Below are positions 1 through 7,631 of a DNA stretch of 64,000 nt, in pieces. Origin of the DNA: Amycolatopsis coloradensis (GTDB lineage: Bacteria > Actinomycetota > Actinomycetes > Mycobacteriales > Pseudonocardiaceae); the NCBI RefSeq assembly GCF_001953865.1, contig NZ_MQUQ01000031.1:1-64000 (forward strand). The letters run 5' to 3'. The notes under the pieces were generated by a model. The model saw nothing but the letters and a program-made list of their open reading frames with translations. It ran no database searches and was not told the DNA's origin. Numbering within the stretch: the stretch's first letter is position 1; every line of letters starts with the position of its first letter. Position numbers and translations under genes: made by a program.

Positions 1-112
1 CGACGACGCCGAAGCTGACACTGCGGAGGACGCCGACGAGGCCGCAGACGAGGCCGAGCGTCGGAAAGACGCAGCCCTTCAAGCCGAGCTGTATCAGGAC
101 AGCGACGAGTAA
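1..112 (+). CDS. C-terminal end of an acidic protein (5' partial)
   Basis: The window opens inside a reading frame (codons from base 2) that runs 36 codons to a TAA at 110-112. The visible tail is dominated by Asp, Glu and Ala and ends in a Gln/Asp/Glu-rich stretch. No domain is recognisable. It is followed within 20 bp by an inverted repeat and then by a terminator, so it is probably the last gene of a rightward transcript. The function cannot be stated. Confidence 0.6.
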   Translation, partial: DDAEADTAEDADEAADEAERRKDAALQAELYQDSDE

Positions 113-131
113 CTGAAAAGCAGCAATCCCC

Positions 132-162
132 TTGCCCGTACCGGGTCACCCGGTACGGGCAA
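132..162. repeat. 15-bp perfect inverted repeat
   Basis: TTGCCCGTACCGGGT is followed after one base by its exact complement. It lies 20 bp past the stop of the upstream acidic gene. There is no T run, so it is either a T-less transcription stop or a binding site. Confidence 0.6.
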
Positions 163-230
163 AGGGACTCGTAAGGGCGGGCTCATCTGCCGGTATCCGT
201 TCCGGTGTCAGCCCCTGAGCAGTAGTGACG

Positions 231-270
231 AAGGCCCCCGCAGCGCCCCCCGGCGTAGCGGGGGCCTTTT
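231..270 (+). terminator. Rho-independent terminator
   Basis: The arm GGCCCCCGC (233-241) pairs with GCGGGGGCC (258-266) and is followed at once by TTTT. It is placed to end transcription from the gene that enters at the left edge. The stretch from here to about 745 shows no convincing gene. Confidence 0.75.
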
Positions 271-360
271 CGCGCGAGCACCGCCAGAGTGGGCATCGGC
301 GAACTAGCTGTGAGGTACAAGGAGTGCCGGGGTTTTTGCGTGGCGGGTAGCCCGCAGCTC

Positions 361-375
361 GGCGCATCGAGCGCC
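361..375. repeat. GGCGCATCGAGCGCC hairpin, copy 1
   Basis: Five-base arms GGCGC and GCGCC enclose ATCGA. It is followed by a GCGGCCGCCGCC-rich tail. It belongs to a local family of five (361, 435, 1305, 1374, 1470). Confidence 0.5.
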
Positions 376-434
376 GACCAGCGGCCGCCGCCGGAGCGCC
401 TCGCCTCCCACTGGCGGCGCGCTGACCGCAGGGC

Positions 435-449
435 GGCGCATCGAGCGCC
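435..449. repeat. GGCGCATCGAGCGCC hairpin, copy 2
   Basis: Identical to the 361-375 copy, again followed by a GCGGCCGCCGCC tail, so the repeated unit extends past the hairpin. Confidence 0.5.
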
Positions 450-506
450 ACCCCGCGGCCGCCGCCTGTCGAGCAGGTGTCTCGCGTCGACCACGAGACG
501 GCGCGA

Positions 507-523
507 TGATTCAGCCTGGATCA
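507..523 (+). repeat. 17-bp palindrome, copy 1
   Basis: TGATTCAGCCTGGATCA in the gene-free stretch between the left-edge terminator and the first leftward gene. Position 5 is T instead of G/C. Confidence 0.8.
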
Positions 524-744
524 TTCCCGCCGGTTTCAAACCGACGATTTCGTTCGTGGTTGCGAACGTGCCCGCTGGCGAGTTGGGGGTTGAGTCCCCA
601 GGACGCACCGAGGTAATCGGGCGGCCAGATCGATGGTGGAGAGAGGACTCGTCGATGCCGCATTGCGAAGCTGCATCCGAGCGGTAACGCGCCGCTCCCC
701 GCCCACGCGCCCGGACCGCTCCGCCCGGACACGATCCCCGTCAG

Positions 745-762
745 TGATGCAGCCTTGGATCA
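745..762 (+). repeat. 17-bp palindrome, copy 2 (one-base insertion)
   Basis: TGATGCAGCCTTGGATCA, an 18-base version with an extra T, 17 bp beyond the stop of the leftward gene at 780. Confidence 0.75.
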
Positions 763-779
763 GCCTATGGCGGCGACGG

Positions 780-1187
780 CTAGGCCGAGACCGCGCGGGC
801 CTGGTCCTCGTTGGACGGCGCGGGCCCGGCCGCGGCTTCGGCGGCGGCCGCCGGTTTGACGCGGCCGGGCTTCAGCCCGATCGCCCGCAGGTCCCGGGCC
901 GACCAGCCACCAGCCTTCGCAGCGTTCCACGCCCTTGTCTGCGTGTCCGCTGCCGCCGCGGCCGCGCCGCCGGTCGCGCTCACGACGGCGTCGAGTTCGG
1001 CGTGCAGCCCGGACGGCGCGTCTTTGCGCGCCTTCCTCGCCCGCGCGTGTAGCTCGGCCAGCTCGGCGGCGAGGCTCGCCGCCCGCGCGAGCGGTTCGAT
1101 CAGCGCGAGCTGATCGGCCTCTTGCTGCTTGCGCTCGGCCTCTTTCTGTTTTTGCAGCGCGGCCGCTGCATCGATGACGTTCCCCAT
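780..1187 (-). CDS. Ala-rich helical hypothetical protein
   Basis: This 135-residue protein starts at an ATG at 1185-1187; longer upstream extensions are Arg/Pro-rich and look non-coding. The N-terminal half is a charged amphipathic helix rich in Gln, Lys, Glu and Ala, probably a short coiled coil. The middle carries the phrase WNAAKAGGWSARDLRAIGL, and the tail is Ala-rich. It lies next to the mobilisation genes but on the opposite strand, so it may be an accessory relaxosome or regulatory protein. This is a positional guess only. No family is recognised. Confidence 0.6.
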   Translation of the reverse strand: MGNVIDAAAALQKQKEAERKQQEADQLALIEPLARAASLAAELAELHARARKARKDAPSGLHAELDAVVSATGGAAAAAADTQTRAWNAAKAGGWSARDLRAIGLKPGRVKPAAAAEAAAGPAPSNEDQARAVSA

Positions 1188-1304
1188 GCAGTCCACCGTA
1201 CGTGTGGCGGGTCCTCGTGGGCCGCCGTTGACGTCCCCGTGCCAGGCTTCGCGCCTCACCCGGGGGACGCCGCCCGGCATAGTCGCGATGACGGGCGCGG
1301 CGCG

Positions 1305-1320
1305 GCTCGCATCGAGCGTC
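1305..1320. repeat. ATCGAGCG hairpin family, copy 3 (imperfect)
   Basis: The GCTCGCATCGAGCGTC core matches the 361 and 435 copies with changed arms and is again followed by GGCCGCCGCCGG. Confidence 0.4.
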
Positions 1321-1373
1321 CGAGCCACCGGCCGCCGCCGGATCCCGTGCGCCGCGCGTTCGCTCGCGTCGCC

Positions 1374-1390
1374 GGGCGCATCGAGCGCCC
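1374..1390. repeat. GGGCGCATCGAGCGCCC hairpin, copy 4
   Basis: Six-base arms GGGCGC/GCGCCC enclose ATCGA. It is the same core as copies 1 and 2, with one more base pair. Confidence 0.5.
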
Positions 1391-1469
1391 GTCGACGCGG
1401 TCCGGCCACTCCCGTACGAAACGGTCTCGCATCGGGGCAGCGGTCACGTCGGTGGCCGCCGGTTGGTCT

Positions 1470-1500
1470 GGCCGTCCGGCGCTTCGAGCGCCGGACGGCC
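1470..1500. repeat. 14-bp perfect hairpin, family copy 5
   Basis: GGCCGTCCGGCGCT (1470-1483) pairs with AGCGCCGGACGGCC (1487-1500) around a TCG loop. It contains the GGCGC-TTCGA-GCGCC core of the local family and is the most stable member. Confidence 0.65.
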
Positions 1501-1552
1501 AGCCTCGCAGGGCGAGCCGTTCGCCGTCAGCGCTCCGCTCAGGAGCAAGATA

Positions 1553-1573
1553 GTGTTTTCCATAGGAAAACAC
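1553..1573. other. oriT: Candidate oriT or mob operator
   Basis: GTGTTTTCC-ATA-GGAAAACAC is a perfect 9-bp inverted repeat in a locally AT-rich patch 60 bp upstream of the MobC-like gene and 500 bp upstream of the relaxase. Overlapping TAGTG (1551-1555) and CACTA (1576-1580) can form an alternative stem. Relaxase-adjacent inverted repeats of this kind are typical of transfer origins. The nick site was not identified, and an autoregulatory operator is the main alternative. Confidence 0.45.
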
Positions 1574-1632
1574 GGCACTACCGCCGCACGTCGTGGCACG
1601 CTGGACCCCAGGGGGTAGAGGGAGTCAGGTGC

Positions 1633-2067
1633 ATGACGACCCGGCGAAGGGGTCGCCTCGACGGCGAAACCCGCACCAAACGAACCGCGCCGATCGACTG
1701 GGCGCCGTCGGAACTTCTCGTCATCGAGACCGCCGCCGCTGCGCGCGGCCAGTCGCCGGTGACGTTCATCGCGCAAGCCGCGCTCGCCGTCGCCAGCGGT
1801 CGCTACCGCCTCACCGAAGGACGCGGCGCCGCTGGGTTCACGCCCGAGCAGGTCACTCTCATTCGGCAAGTCCTCGACGAGCAGACGCGAGTACGCCGGT
1901 TGCTGGCATCGACCGCCGGGTCGCTGAATCAGCTCGCCGCGGCGTCGAACTCCGGGGTTTCGCCGACCACACGAGCCCTCCACGCGGCGTTGACCTACCT
2001 GCGAACCCAGCTCACCCGGCACCAGCACGTCACCAACCGGATTGCCGACCTCATCGCGCCGAGATAG
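1633..2067 (+). CDS. mobC: MobC-like relaxosome accessory protein
   Basis: This 144-residue basic protein starts at an ATG behind GGGAG. The first 25 residues are Arg/Lys-rich. The middle reads like a ribbon-helix-helix DNA-binding segment (WAPSELLVIETAAAARGQS). The segment around residues 95-105 contains LNQLAAASNSG, a signature of MobC-type proteins, which bind oriT and help the relaxase melt and nick it. The stop lies 9 bp before the relaxase start, and that spacer supplies the relaxase SD, so the two are co-translated. Membership is judged from this motif and the context. Confidence 0.75.
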   Translation: MTTRRRGRLDGETRTKRTAPIDWAPSELLVIETAAAARGQSPVTFIAQAALAVASGRYRLTEGRGAAGFTPEQVTLIRQVLDEQTRVRRLLASTAGSLNQLAAASNSGVSPTTRALHAALTYLRTQLTRHQHVTNRIADLIAPR

Positions 2068-2076
2068 GAGCGGCCG

Positions 2077-3561
2077 GTGATCGTGCACGCGGCCCCGAGC
2101 GGGTCGAACACCACAGGACTTCTCTCCTACCTCTACGGGCCGGGGATCGGGCCGGAGCGCGGCGGGACCGACCACGTCGACCCGCGCACCGTCGCCAGCT
2201 GGGATGGCCTGCCCGAGATCCACGCGCCCGTGCCGCGCACCGACGGCGGGCAGTCGGTGCGCGACATGGCGCGGACCCTCGACCTCCCCGCCCAGCTCGC
2301 CGGCGTGGCCCCGACCGGTCGGACCGGGCACATCATCGTCGCCAACCACGACGACGACCCGGTTCTCTCCGATGACCAGTGGCGGGAGATCGCGGAGGCG
2401 ACGATGCGCCGCGCCGGTTTGTGGAACGGGCCGGACGACGACGACGCGGTGCGCTGGATCGCGACCCGCCACGATGACAGCAGTGTCCACATCACCTACT
2501 CCCGGATCCGCGAGAACGGCCGTGATGCAGGCTGGATCAACTACACCCGCGCCTGGGAGTCGATGCGGCACGAGTACGAAGCCCGGTACGGGCTGACGCC
2601 GACCGGATCGGCGGACGGCACGGCCCGCAGGCCCTACCACCAGGCCGAGGCCAGCCGAGCGAAAGCCGAACGCCACGCCGTCGACGGCGACCGGCACGCG
2701 CTGCCCGACACCGCGCGGCTACGGCACTGGTGCACCGTGATCGCCCTCGAAGCCGCAGCCCTGGGTACCCGGGCCGAAGAAGCCTTCGTCGACCGGCTCC
2801 GTGCCGCCGGGATCACCGTCGCCGAACACCGCGACTCCACCGGCGCCCTCCTCGACTACCGCGTCGGCATCCGCGCCGACAGCACCGGGCGGCCGATCCT
2901 GTACCAGCTAGGAAAGGTCGCGCCCGAACTCCACCTCGACGAGCTCCGGACCGCATGGAACAGCGCCGCCGAGCACACACCGGAGGCCGTCTCCGCCGCC
3001 GTCGACGCGCTCGAACGCGCCGCCGCCAACGCCCCCGACGAACTCACCGACGCCGAATTCAGAACCATCGGAAAAGCCGCCCGTGACGTCCTGCACGCCG
3101 CCGCGGCCTACACCGATCTCGACGAGCTCCGCGCGGCCGCCGAAGCCGCCGACCGCGCCGGACGGCTCGCCGCGCAGGCGCCGATGATCCCGTCCTCCTC
3201 CCCTGGCCCGGTCGCGCAGATGGCGCGCGATCTCCGCGTCAGCGCCGGAATTCTCGTCAACCAGTCCGGTGAGGACGATCCGGACCGGGACGTCGCCGTG
3301 CGCGTCGTGATCGCGGTCGCGTCGGTCCTGGTCCAGGTAGAGGCCTGGCACGAGCTCGCCGACCGGCGCGCCGCCGCACACGCGGCCTTCACCGCGCGGG
3401 AACACGTGCTGCAAGCCCGCCGCGCACTCACCGCCCCACACCGTCCGGCCGCCACACGGCCGGTCACACCCCGGCAGGGCGTAGCCGGGATCGACACCAG
3501 CGCCGCCAGGACGACGATCCCCCGGCCTCACACGCCGCCGGACGTCCCCCGACGTCGCTGA
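2077..3561 (+). CDS. Relaxase / mobilisation nuclease
   Basis: This 494-residue protein starts at GTG behind TAGGAG. It is a MobA/VirD2-type DNA-strand transferase that should nick oriT and pilot the single strand. The likely metal-binding motif is H132-D-D-S-S-V-H138-I, which fits the HxDxxxxHxH-like motif III of the family. Tyr candidates lie in the first 20 residues (LLSYLYG). The C-terminal half is Ala-rich and helical. Residues 150-154 (DAGWI) are encoded by a copy of the dispersed 17-bp palindrome, 12 residues after the histidine motif. It belongs to one transcript with the MobC gene and the coiled-coil gene downstream. Confidence 0.85.
   Translation: MIVHAAPSGSNTTGLLSYLYGPGIGPERGGTDHVDPRTVASWDGLPEIHAPVPRTDGGQSVRDMARTLDLPAQLAGVAPTGRTGHIIVANHDDDPVLSDDQWREIAEATMRRAGLWNGPDDDDAVRWIATRHDDSSVHITYSRIRENGRDAGWINYTRAWESMRHEYEARYGLTPTGSADGTARRPYHQAEASRAKAERHAVDGDRHALPDTARLRHWCTVIALEAAALGTRAEEAFVDRLRAAGITVAEHRDSTGALLDYRVGIRADSTGRPILYQLGKVAPELHLDELRTAWNSAAEHTPEAVSAAVDALERAAANAPDELTDAEFRTIGKAARDVLHAAAAYTDLDELRAAAEAADRAGRLAAQAPMIPSSSPGPVAQMARDLRVSAGILVNQSGEDDPDRDVAVRVVIAVASVLVQVEAWHELADRRAAAHAAFTAREHVLQARRALTAPHRPAATRPVTPRQGVAGIDTSAARTTIPRPHTPPDVPRRR
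2523..2539 (+). repeat. 17-bp palindrome, copy 3
   Basis: TGATGCAGGCTGGATCA, inside the relaxase, translated as DAGWI just after the catalytic histidine region. Confidence 0.9.
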
Positions 3562-3584
3562 CCCACCGATCCGGGGAGACGCCC

Positions 3585-4886
3585 ATGCCCACGAACGAAC
3601 TCGAGACCATGCCCAGCTCGCCCCTGCGTGACGCCGCCGCCGTCGGCCAGACCCTCGCGCAGCTGCACATGCTCCACCTCGACATGCTCCAGCGAATCCA
3701 CATGGAAGAGGAACGCGAGCGCCAGCGGGAACTCGAAAAGGCCGAGCGGCGGCAGGAGCAGGAAGAACGGGATCTACAGCGCCGCACCGAGCAGGCCGAG
3801 CGCGACGAGCAGCGCCGCACGGAACAGGCCGAGCGGGACAAGGAACGCCGCGCCGAGATGGACGAGCGGGAGAAGACCCGCGACGAGAAACGCACCAAGG
3901 AACAGGCCGACCGCGACGAGCAGCGCCGGACCGAACAGGCCGAGCGGGATAAGGAACGCCGCGCCGAGATGGACGAGCGGGAGAAAGCCCGCGACGAGAA
4001 ACGCACCACCGAGCAAGCCGAGCGCGACAAGGCACGCCGGAAGGAGATGGACGAGCGGGAACAGGCCCGCGACGAGAAACGCACCAAGGAACAGACCACG
4101 CGCGAGGAACAGCGCCGAAGGGAGCAGGCCGAGCGGGACAACGAACGCCGCGCCGAGCAGGCCGAACGTGAGGCGAAGCGTGCCGCGGAGTCGACCGCGC
4201 GAGACCAGGAGCGTCGGGCCAATCGCGTCGAGCAGCTCAGCGAACGGGCCGACCGAGCGAACAGCACCGCGCGCGAGGCCGTCGCCGAACTCGCCGAACA
4301 GGAACGCCGTCTCGAATGGCTCAAGCAGGACGCCGCCACCAAACGACAGGACTACGACGAGGTGGCCGCGAACAACCGGCCCGACTGGGAACAGAAGCGC
4401 GCCGCCGATATCGCCAACCGCGCCGAGGAAGAAGTCAGCCGGGGCATCGCCGCCGTCGCCAAAGCAGACCGGCGCGTCGAGAACACCACAGCCGAGTACC
4501 AAACGGCCCTCACCTCCCTGAAAAGCGCCCGCCAGGACTACGACGAGCACCGACCACGCCCCGAGACAGGGCCAGCCCACCAGAACCCGCAGGAACCGAC
4601 GTCGACCGAGAACCAGAACCCCGCTCCCCCGACGTCCGAGCACGAGCAGTCGACAGCCGAGGCCGACAACACCGCAGCGCCGGGCGAGACGCTGGCCGAG
4701 ACGGCCGGGGCCGAAGAACCCGATGTGATCATCACCGACCCGGAAGGCGCCGAGGCACTGGCCGCCGCTCAGCGCGTCGCCGCACCCGCCGAAGGCCAGC
4801 ACGACAGCGCCGCGCCCACCGAGGCGGCGAAGCCCTCCCCCGCCCCGGCCGTCGAGCAAACCCAGACGCCGAAGAAGTCGCGATGA
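3585..4886 (+). CDS. Long Glu/Arg-rich coiled-coil protein
   Basis: This 433-residue protein starts 23 bp after the relaxase. Residues 40-230 are an almost unbroken charged helix built from repeated phrases such as EQAERDKERRAEMDER and ARDEKRT, recurring every 25-37 residues, which predicts a long coiled coil. Residues 300-433 are Pro/Glu/Ala-rich and probably disordered. There is no catalytic motif. Position in the mob transcript suggests a scaffold for the relaxosome or its docking to the coupling protein (inference). The repeated DNA is recombination-prone. Confidence 0.8.
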   Translation: MPTNELETMPSSPLRDAAAVGQTLAQLHMLHLDMLQRIHMEEERERQRELEKAERRQEQEERDLQRRTEQAERDEQRRTEQAERDKERRAEMDEREKTRDEKRTKEQADRDEQRRTEQAERDKERRAEMDEREKARDEKRTTEQAERDKARRKEMDEREQARDEKRTKEQTTREEQRRREQAERDNERRAEQAEREAKRAAESTARDQERRANRVEQLSERADRANSTAREAVAELAEQERRLEWLKQDAATKRQDYDEVAANNRPDWEQKRAADIANRAEEEVSRGIAAVAKADRRVENTTAEYQTALTSLKSARQDYDEHRPRPETGPAHQNPQEPTSTENQNPAPPTSEHEQSTAEADNTAAPGETLAETAGAEEPDVIITDPEGAEALAAAQRVAAPAEGQHDSAAPTEAAKPSPAPAVEQTQTPKKSR

Positions 4887-5110
4887 CCCACGACGAGCGT
4901 GGCCCGGCATCCGCCGCGAAGGCCGCCGCCCGACTACTCAATCCCGCCAGCTCACCACCTGCCACCCAGGAGAAGGCCGCCGTCGACGACGGCACTCCTC
5001 AGCCGCTCGCCGAGCTCACCGCGCGTGTCCACGCGCTCGAACAGGAGATTCAGGCCTTGACCCGGCGCGTCCGAAAACTGGAGCGAGCACGGCCTATCCC
5101 CTCGACGTGA
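4883..5110 (+). CDS. Small coiled-coil protein of the mob operon
   Basis: This 75-residue protein starts at an ATG overlapping the previous stop (ATGA), so it is translationally coupled to the long coiled-coil gene. Residues 45-70 (LAELTARVHALEQEIQALTR) form a clear leucine heptad helix. The stop codon is the TGA of a 17-bp palindrome copy at 5108, so the C-terminus is set by the repeat. It may be a partner or cap for the larger coiled coil. Confidence 0.7.
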   Translation: MTHDERGPASAAKAAARLLNPASSPPATQEKAAVDDGTPQPLAELTARVHALEQEIQALTRRVRKLERARPIPST

Positions 5111-5124
5111 TGCAGCCTGGATCA
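5108..5124 (+). repeat. 17-bp palindrome, copy 4
   Basis: TGATGCAGCCTGGATCA. Its first three bases are the stop codon of the gene at 4883-5110. Confidence 0.9.
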
Positions 5125-5142
5125 TCTGCGAGAAGCGTGGGC

Positions 5143-5159
5143 TGATCCAGCCTGCATCG
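5143..5159 (-). repeat. 17-bp palindrome, copy 5
   Basis: TGATCCAGCCTGCATCG (last base changed), in opposite orientation to copy 4 and 18 bp away. The pair could form a larger cruciform. Confidence 0.85.
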
Positions 5160-5383
5160 TCTATCCGGCTTCGCTTCCACTGCCTGCTGTCCTGTCCGCC
5201 CGAACTTTGCGGAGCTTCACCGCGCTGAGCTGCGGTCCGAAAAGTAGGTCCGGACGATGATCGTTCGGGGTTGCCCGGACCTAGTTTGCGGAATCGGTGG
5301 TGGCCGGGTCGAGCAGGCTCGGCTCCGGATGTCACGATCACCCGGTGCCGAAGCTGACCAGTGTCGCCGGTGAGGGTGCCCCG

Positions 5384-5611
5384 ATGCCGGAAGACCCGGG
5401 ATTCGTCCGCACTGATCAGCGCCACGTATTCCTGCGGGCAGTGAGGAGCGCCGCTCCCGGTTGGGCAGGACCGTTCATGATCATGGAAGGTCTCGGCGAG
5501 AGCAGGTTCGCCGCCGCGGTGACCACACCTTTCGGAGACCGGCTCAACGAGTTCGGTGCTTTACTGCTCGATCTGTGGGACCGCGAGGCTGACGAGCAGC
5601 TCACAACGTAG
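5384..5611 (+). CDS. Small hypothetical protein
   Basis: This 75-residue frame has an ATG behind GTGAGGG. A longer GTG start at 5345 has no SD. The sequence is mixed and globular (aromatic and acidic residues, ending DLWDREADEQLTT), with codon use typical of the region. It stands alone between the palindrome pair at 5108/5143 and the zinc-ribbon gene. No family is recognised. It may be a small regulator or immunity-type protein, but nothing shows this. Confidence 0.45.
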   Translation: MPEDPGFVRTDQRHVFLRAVRSAAPGWAGPFMIMEGLGESRFAAAVTTPFGDRLNEFGALLLDLWDREADEQLTT

Positions 5612-5668
5612 TCGCCGCTCACGGGAGACGCTGCCTGATCTGATTCGCGGCTTCGGTGGCTAGAAGAT

Positions 5669-6115
5669 GTGGTTGGTTTCGCCGCAGGGGCGATGGTCAG
5701 GGTGGTCGTGCCCCGCCTGACCGAGCGAGCTCGGTCTCTGCGTGCGGTCGAGATCGCCGAACATGTCGCGGTCGAGGCCTTGCCGGACTGGAACACGCCC
5801 CGCCGAATCCGGGAACGCTCGCAGCGGCTCCTGCCCGATCCGGACTTCCTCGCAGGGCTGGCCGACCAGCTGCGCGAGGCTGTCCGGCCCGCGCTCGAAC
5901 TGGACCACCCCCCGCCGGCCGCGACCCACCTTGCCGCACTCGCCGGTCAGCTCCACGCGGCCGCCGAGGACCAGCCGCAGAACTGCGCCGCGCCCGGATG
6001 CGGCCGTGAACTCCAGCCCGCCACAACGGGGCGCCCGCGCACGTATTGCGGCGCGGCGTGCCGTCAACGGGCTCACCGGGCCCGGACCTCGAACAGCGTC
6101 AGGATCGACAGGTGA
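5669..6115 (+). CDS. Protein with C-terminal CRQRA zinc finger
   Basis: This 148-residue frame starts at GTG 5669, or at ATG 5693 if shorter. The first 100 residues are helical. Residues 105-140 carry C-x4-C-G-R-E ... R-P-R-T-Y-C-G-x2-C-R-Q-R-A-H-R, the small actinobacterial zinc-ribbon type in which four cysteines bind zinc and the basic tail can contact nucleic acid. The stop codon is the TGA of a 17-bp palindrome. It probably binds DNA or RNA; the target is unknown. Confidence 0.65.
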   Translation: MVGFAAGAMVRVVVPRLTERARSLRAVEIAEHVAVEALPDWNTPRRIRERSQRLLPDPDFLAGLADQLREAVRPALELDHPPPAATHLAALAGQLHAAAEDQPQNCAAPGCGRELQPATTGRPRTYCGAACRQRAHRARTSNSVRIDR

Positions 6116-6129
6116 TCCAGGCTGCATCA
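6113..6129 (-). repeat. 17-bp palindrome, copy 6
   Basis: TGATCCAGGCTGCATCA. Its TGA is the stop codon of the zinc-finger gene at 5669-6115. Confidence 0.9.
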
Positions 6130-6175
6130 CCTGCTCTTGGTGCTCGTCAGGCGCGGGCGCCCCTCAACTCAGACG

Positions 6176-6679
6176 TCACGAAGCGGCAGCGCGCCAGGCT
6201 TGCTCTATCGCGTCGGCTTCGTCCGTTGACGCCGGTGTGCGCAGATTGGGGACGTCGCTCGTATTGATCCAGCGAATTATCGTGGGGCGCTCACCGGTGG
6301 CGATGAACTCACTGACGGCGGCGTAGACGTACTCGATGGGGATTTCCTCGCCCTCGCACCAGCTCTGTGGGTATCCGCCGTGCCAGTACTCGTGATCGCC
6401 GTCGCGTTTCGTGGTTCCCGCGGGCGCGTACGAGGCTTCGGCTGTGTACCAGCGCAGCACGCCGAGGTTTCCGCGAAGGCCTGCGCTCAGCATCGGCTGG
6501 TCGTCGTCGATGTGCTGGCTCCAGAGATCCCACATGACGCCGGGGGTCTCGTCGTTGTCCGGGTCGACCGCAGTCGTGGATCGGAGCAGGCCGACGACGT
6601 CGGGAATCTCGCGCAAGGTGGTGACCGTGGCCGTGTTGTCACGCCGGACCGCGTCCAGGTTAAGGCGTGTGCTGGTCAC
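6176..6679 (-). CDS. Imm1-family immunity protein
   Basis: This 167-residue protein begins at a GTG that overlaps the toxin stop (GTGA), so toxin and antidote are translated together. The pattern GNLGVLRWY ... EYWHGGYPQSWCEGEEIPIEYVYAAVSEFIATGERPTIIRW is typical of Imm1 proteins, which neutralise deaminase toxins by covering their active site. It should protect the host from the adjacent deaminase. It is acidic overall with no signal peptide, so it acts in the cytoplasm. Family assignment rests on the conserved EIP...EF..TG.RP..I.W pattern and on position. Confidence 0.75.
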   Translation of the reverse strand: MTSTRLNLDAVRRDNTATVTTLREIPDVVGLLRSTTAVDPDNDETPGVMWDLWSQHIDDDQPMLSAGLRGNLGVLRWYTAEASYAPAGTTKRDGDHEYWHGGYPQSWCEGEEIPIEYVYAAVSEFIATGERPTIIRWINTSDVPNLRTPASTDEADAIEQAWRAAAS

Positions 6680-7500
6680 GTGACGGGCCTTCCGTAGTGC
6701 TTGCTGAATGGACGATTATCCTGGTAGGAGCCGTGCAGCGTCAAACTCTTGGTCCCGTCCGGGGGAAACGCCTTCGTCAGGACCCTGTCACATACCGCCC
6801 AGTAGTCTTTGAACTGCTCGGTTCCGCAGGGCGTGTTGTTTATTGCCATCTCGACTCTCTCCACGCTGGGGAACTTCTGGGCGAGAGCGGCGGCCTTCAC
6901 CTCGACGTGGTACTTCAAGAAGTCCGCCTGTTTCTCGGTGAACCCCAGGTTGTCCAGCAGTTTCTTTGCGTCGACCACTTGCGGGTCGTCCTGCCTGCCC
7001 CCCGATCTGATCGGTGGCGCGAGCTGGCCGTTGACACGCGGCACCCCGACTGTCTTCTGGCCGGTGGCACCGTGGGTGCATCGAGGAGGAAGCGACGCCG
7101 CGAGCTCCGCCGCCTCTTTCGGGTAGGTATCACCGTGCGGGTTGGTGTAGGACGGTGGCGCGGAGGCTGGCGCGGGTGGCCTGACCGGGGCAGCGACCGC
7201 CTTGCCGGTTACATCAGAGGCGGGCTCCTGCTGGCCGCGCAGGTCGTCGACGTAGTCCATGATCTTGCCGCGAACTGCGAGGAGTTCCCCGAGGTGCTCG
7301 GTGGCCTTCGGCGGCACCGATGCGCAAATTTCCAGTACCTCCTCTGCCTCGTACCCGGCCGAGCTGAGGGCCTGACCGTAGGCGGCTTCAGTTTCGGCTA
7401 ACTGCGGCAGAGCGTTTCCGAGAGCCTGGCGGGCTTCGTCGAGCTTCTTCACGGCACCGAGTAGCGCCTCAATCATCTTTCCGACGGAAGCCACGGGCAC
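6676..7500 (-). CDS. DddA/SCP1.201-like dsDNA cytosine deaminase toxin
   Basis: This 274-residue protein starts at GTG. Residues 1-90 form a helical bundle resembling secretion or adaptor domains of polymorphic toxins, and residues 90-135 are a Pro/Ala linker. Residues 170-274 match the SCP1.201-like deaminase fold: H198-V-E200 (zinc ligand and catalytic Glu), then T-P-C225-G and C237 as further zinc ligands, followed by LTLHGSYQ. Members of this family deaminate cytosine in double-stranded DNA; the name comes from a gene on the Streptomyces plasmid SCP1. The immunity gene overlaps its stop. It lies beside the conjugation operon on the same strand, so delivery by the transfer machinery is possible but unproven. 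All catalytic residues are present. Confidence 0.75.
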   Translation of the reverse strand: MPVASVGKMIEALLGAVKKLDEARQALGNALPQLAETEAAYGQALSSAGYEAEEVLEICASVPPKATEHLGELLAVRGKIMDYVDDLRGQQEPASDVTGKAVAAPVRPPAPASAPPSYTNPHGDTYPKEAAELAASLPPRCTHGATGQKTVGVPRVNGQLAPPIRSGGRQDDPQVVDAKKLLDNLGFTEKQADFLKYHVEVKAAALAQKFPSVERVEMAINNTPCGTEQFKDYWAVCDRVLTKAFPPDGTKSLTLHGSYQDNRPFSKHYGRPVT

Positions 7501-7557
7501 AGCCTGCCATCAACTGATCACGTCCGTGAACCAGACGCGAATCGCGTCGACCACCGG

Positions 7558-7574
7558 TGATGCAGGCTGGATCG
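7558..7574 (+). repeat. 17-bp palindrome, copy 7
   Basis: TGATGCAGGCTGGATCG, 58 bp upstream of the toxin start and at the 3' side of the DUF4913 relic. Confidence 0.85.
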
Positions 7575-7631
7575 CGGCGATTCCGGACGGCGTGCTCACG
7601 TGGAGGACGGCCGCAAGCTGTTGCTCGTCCG

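Noticed and set aside
289..687. A 132-codon + strand frame in the left gap
   Set aside because: Arg/Ala-rich, spans the ATCGAGCG hairpin copies and a palindrome. No SD and no motif.
1444..2697. A 417-codon minus-strand frame over the MobC and relaxase genes
   Set aside because: Antisense to the relaxase, with low-complexity Arg/Val/Gly content and no motif. The + strand genes explain the region.
3464..4910. Long minus-strand frames opposite the coiled-coil gene
   Set aside because: Ser/Arg- or Leu/Gly-rich mirror readings of the repeated GAG/CGC codons, without their own signals.
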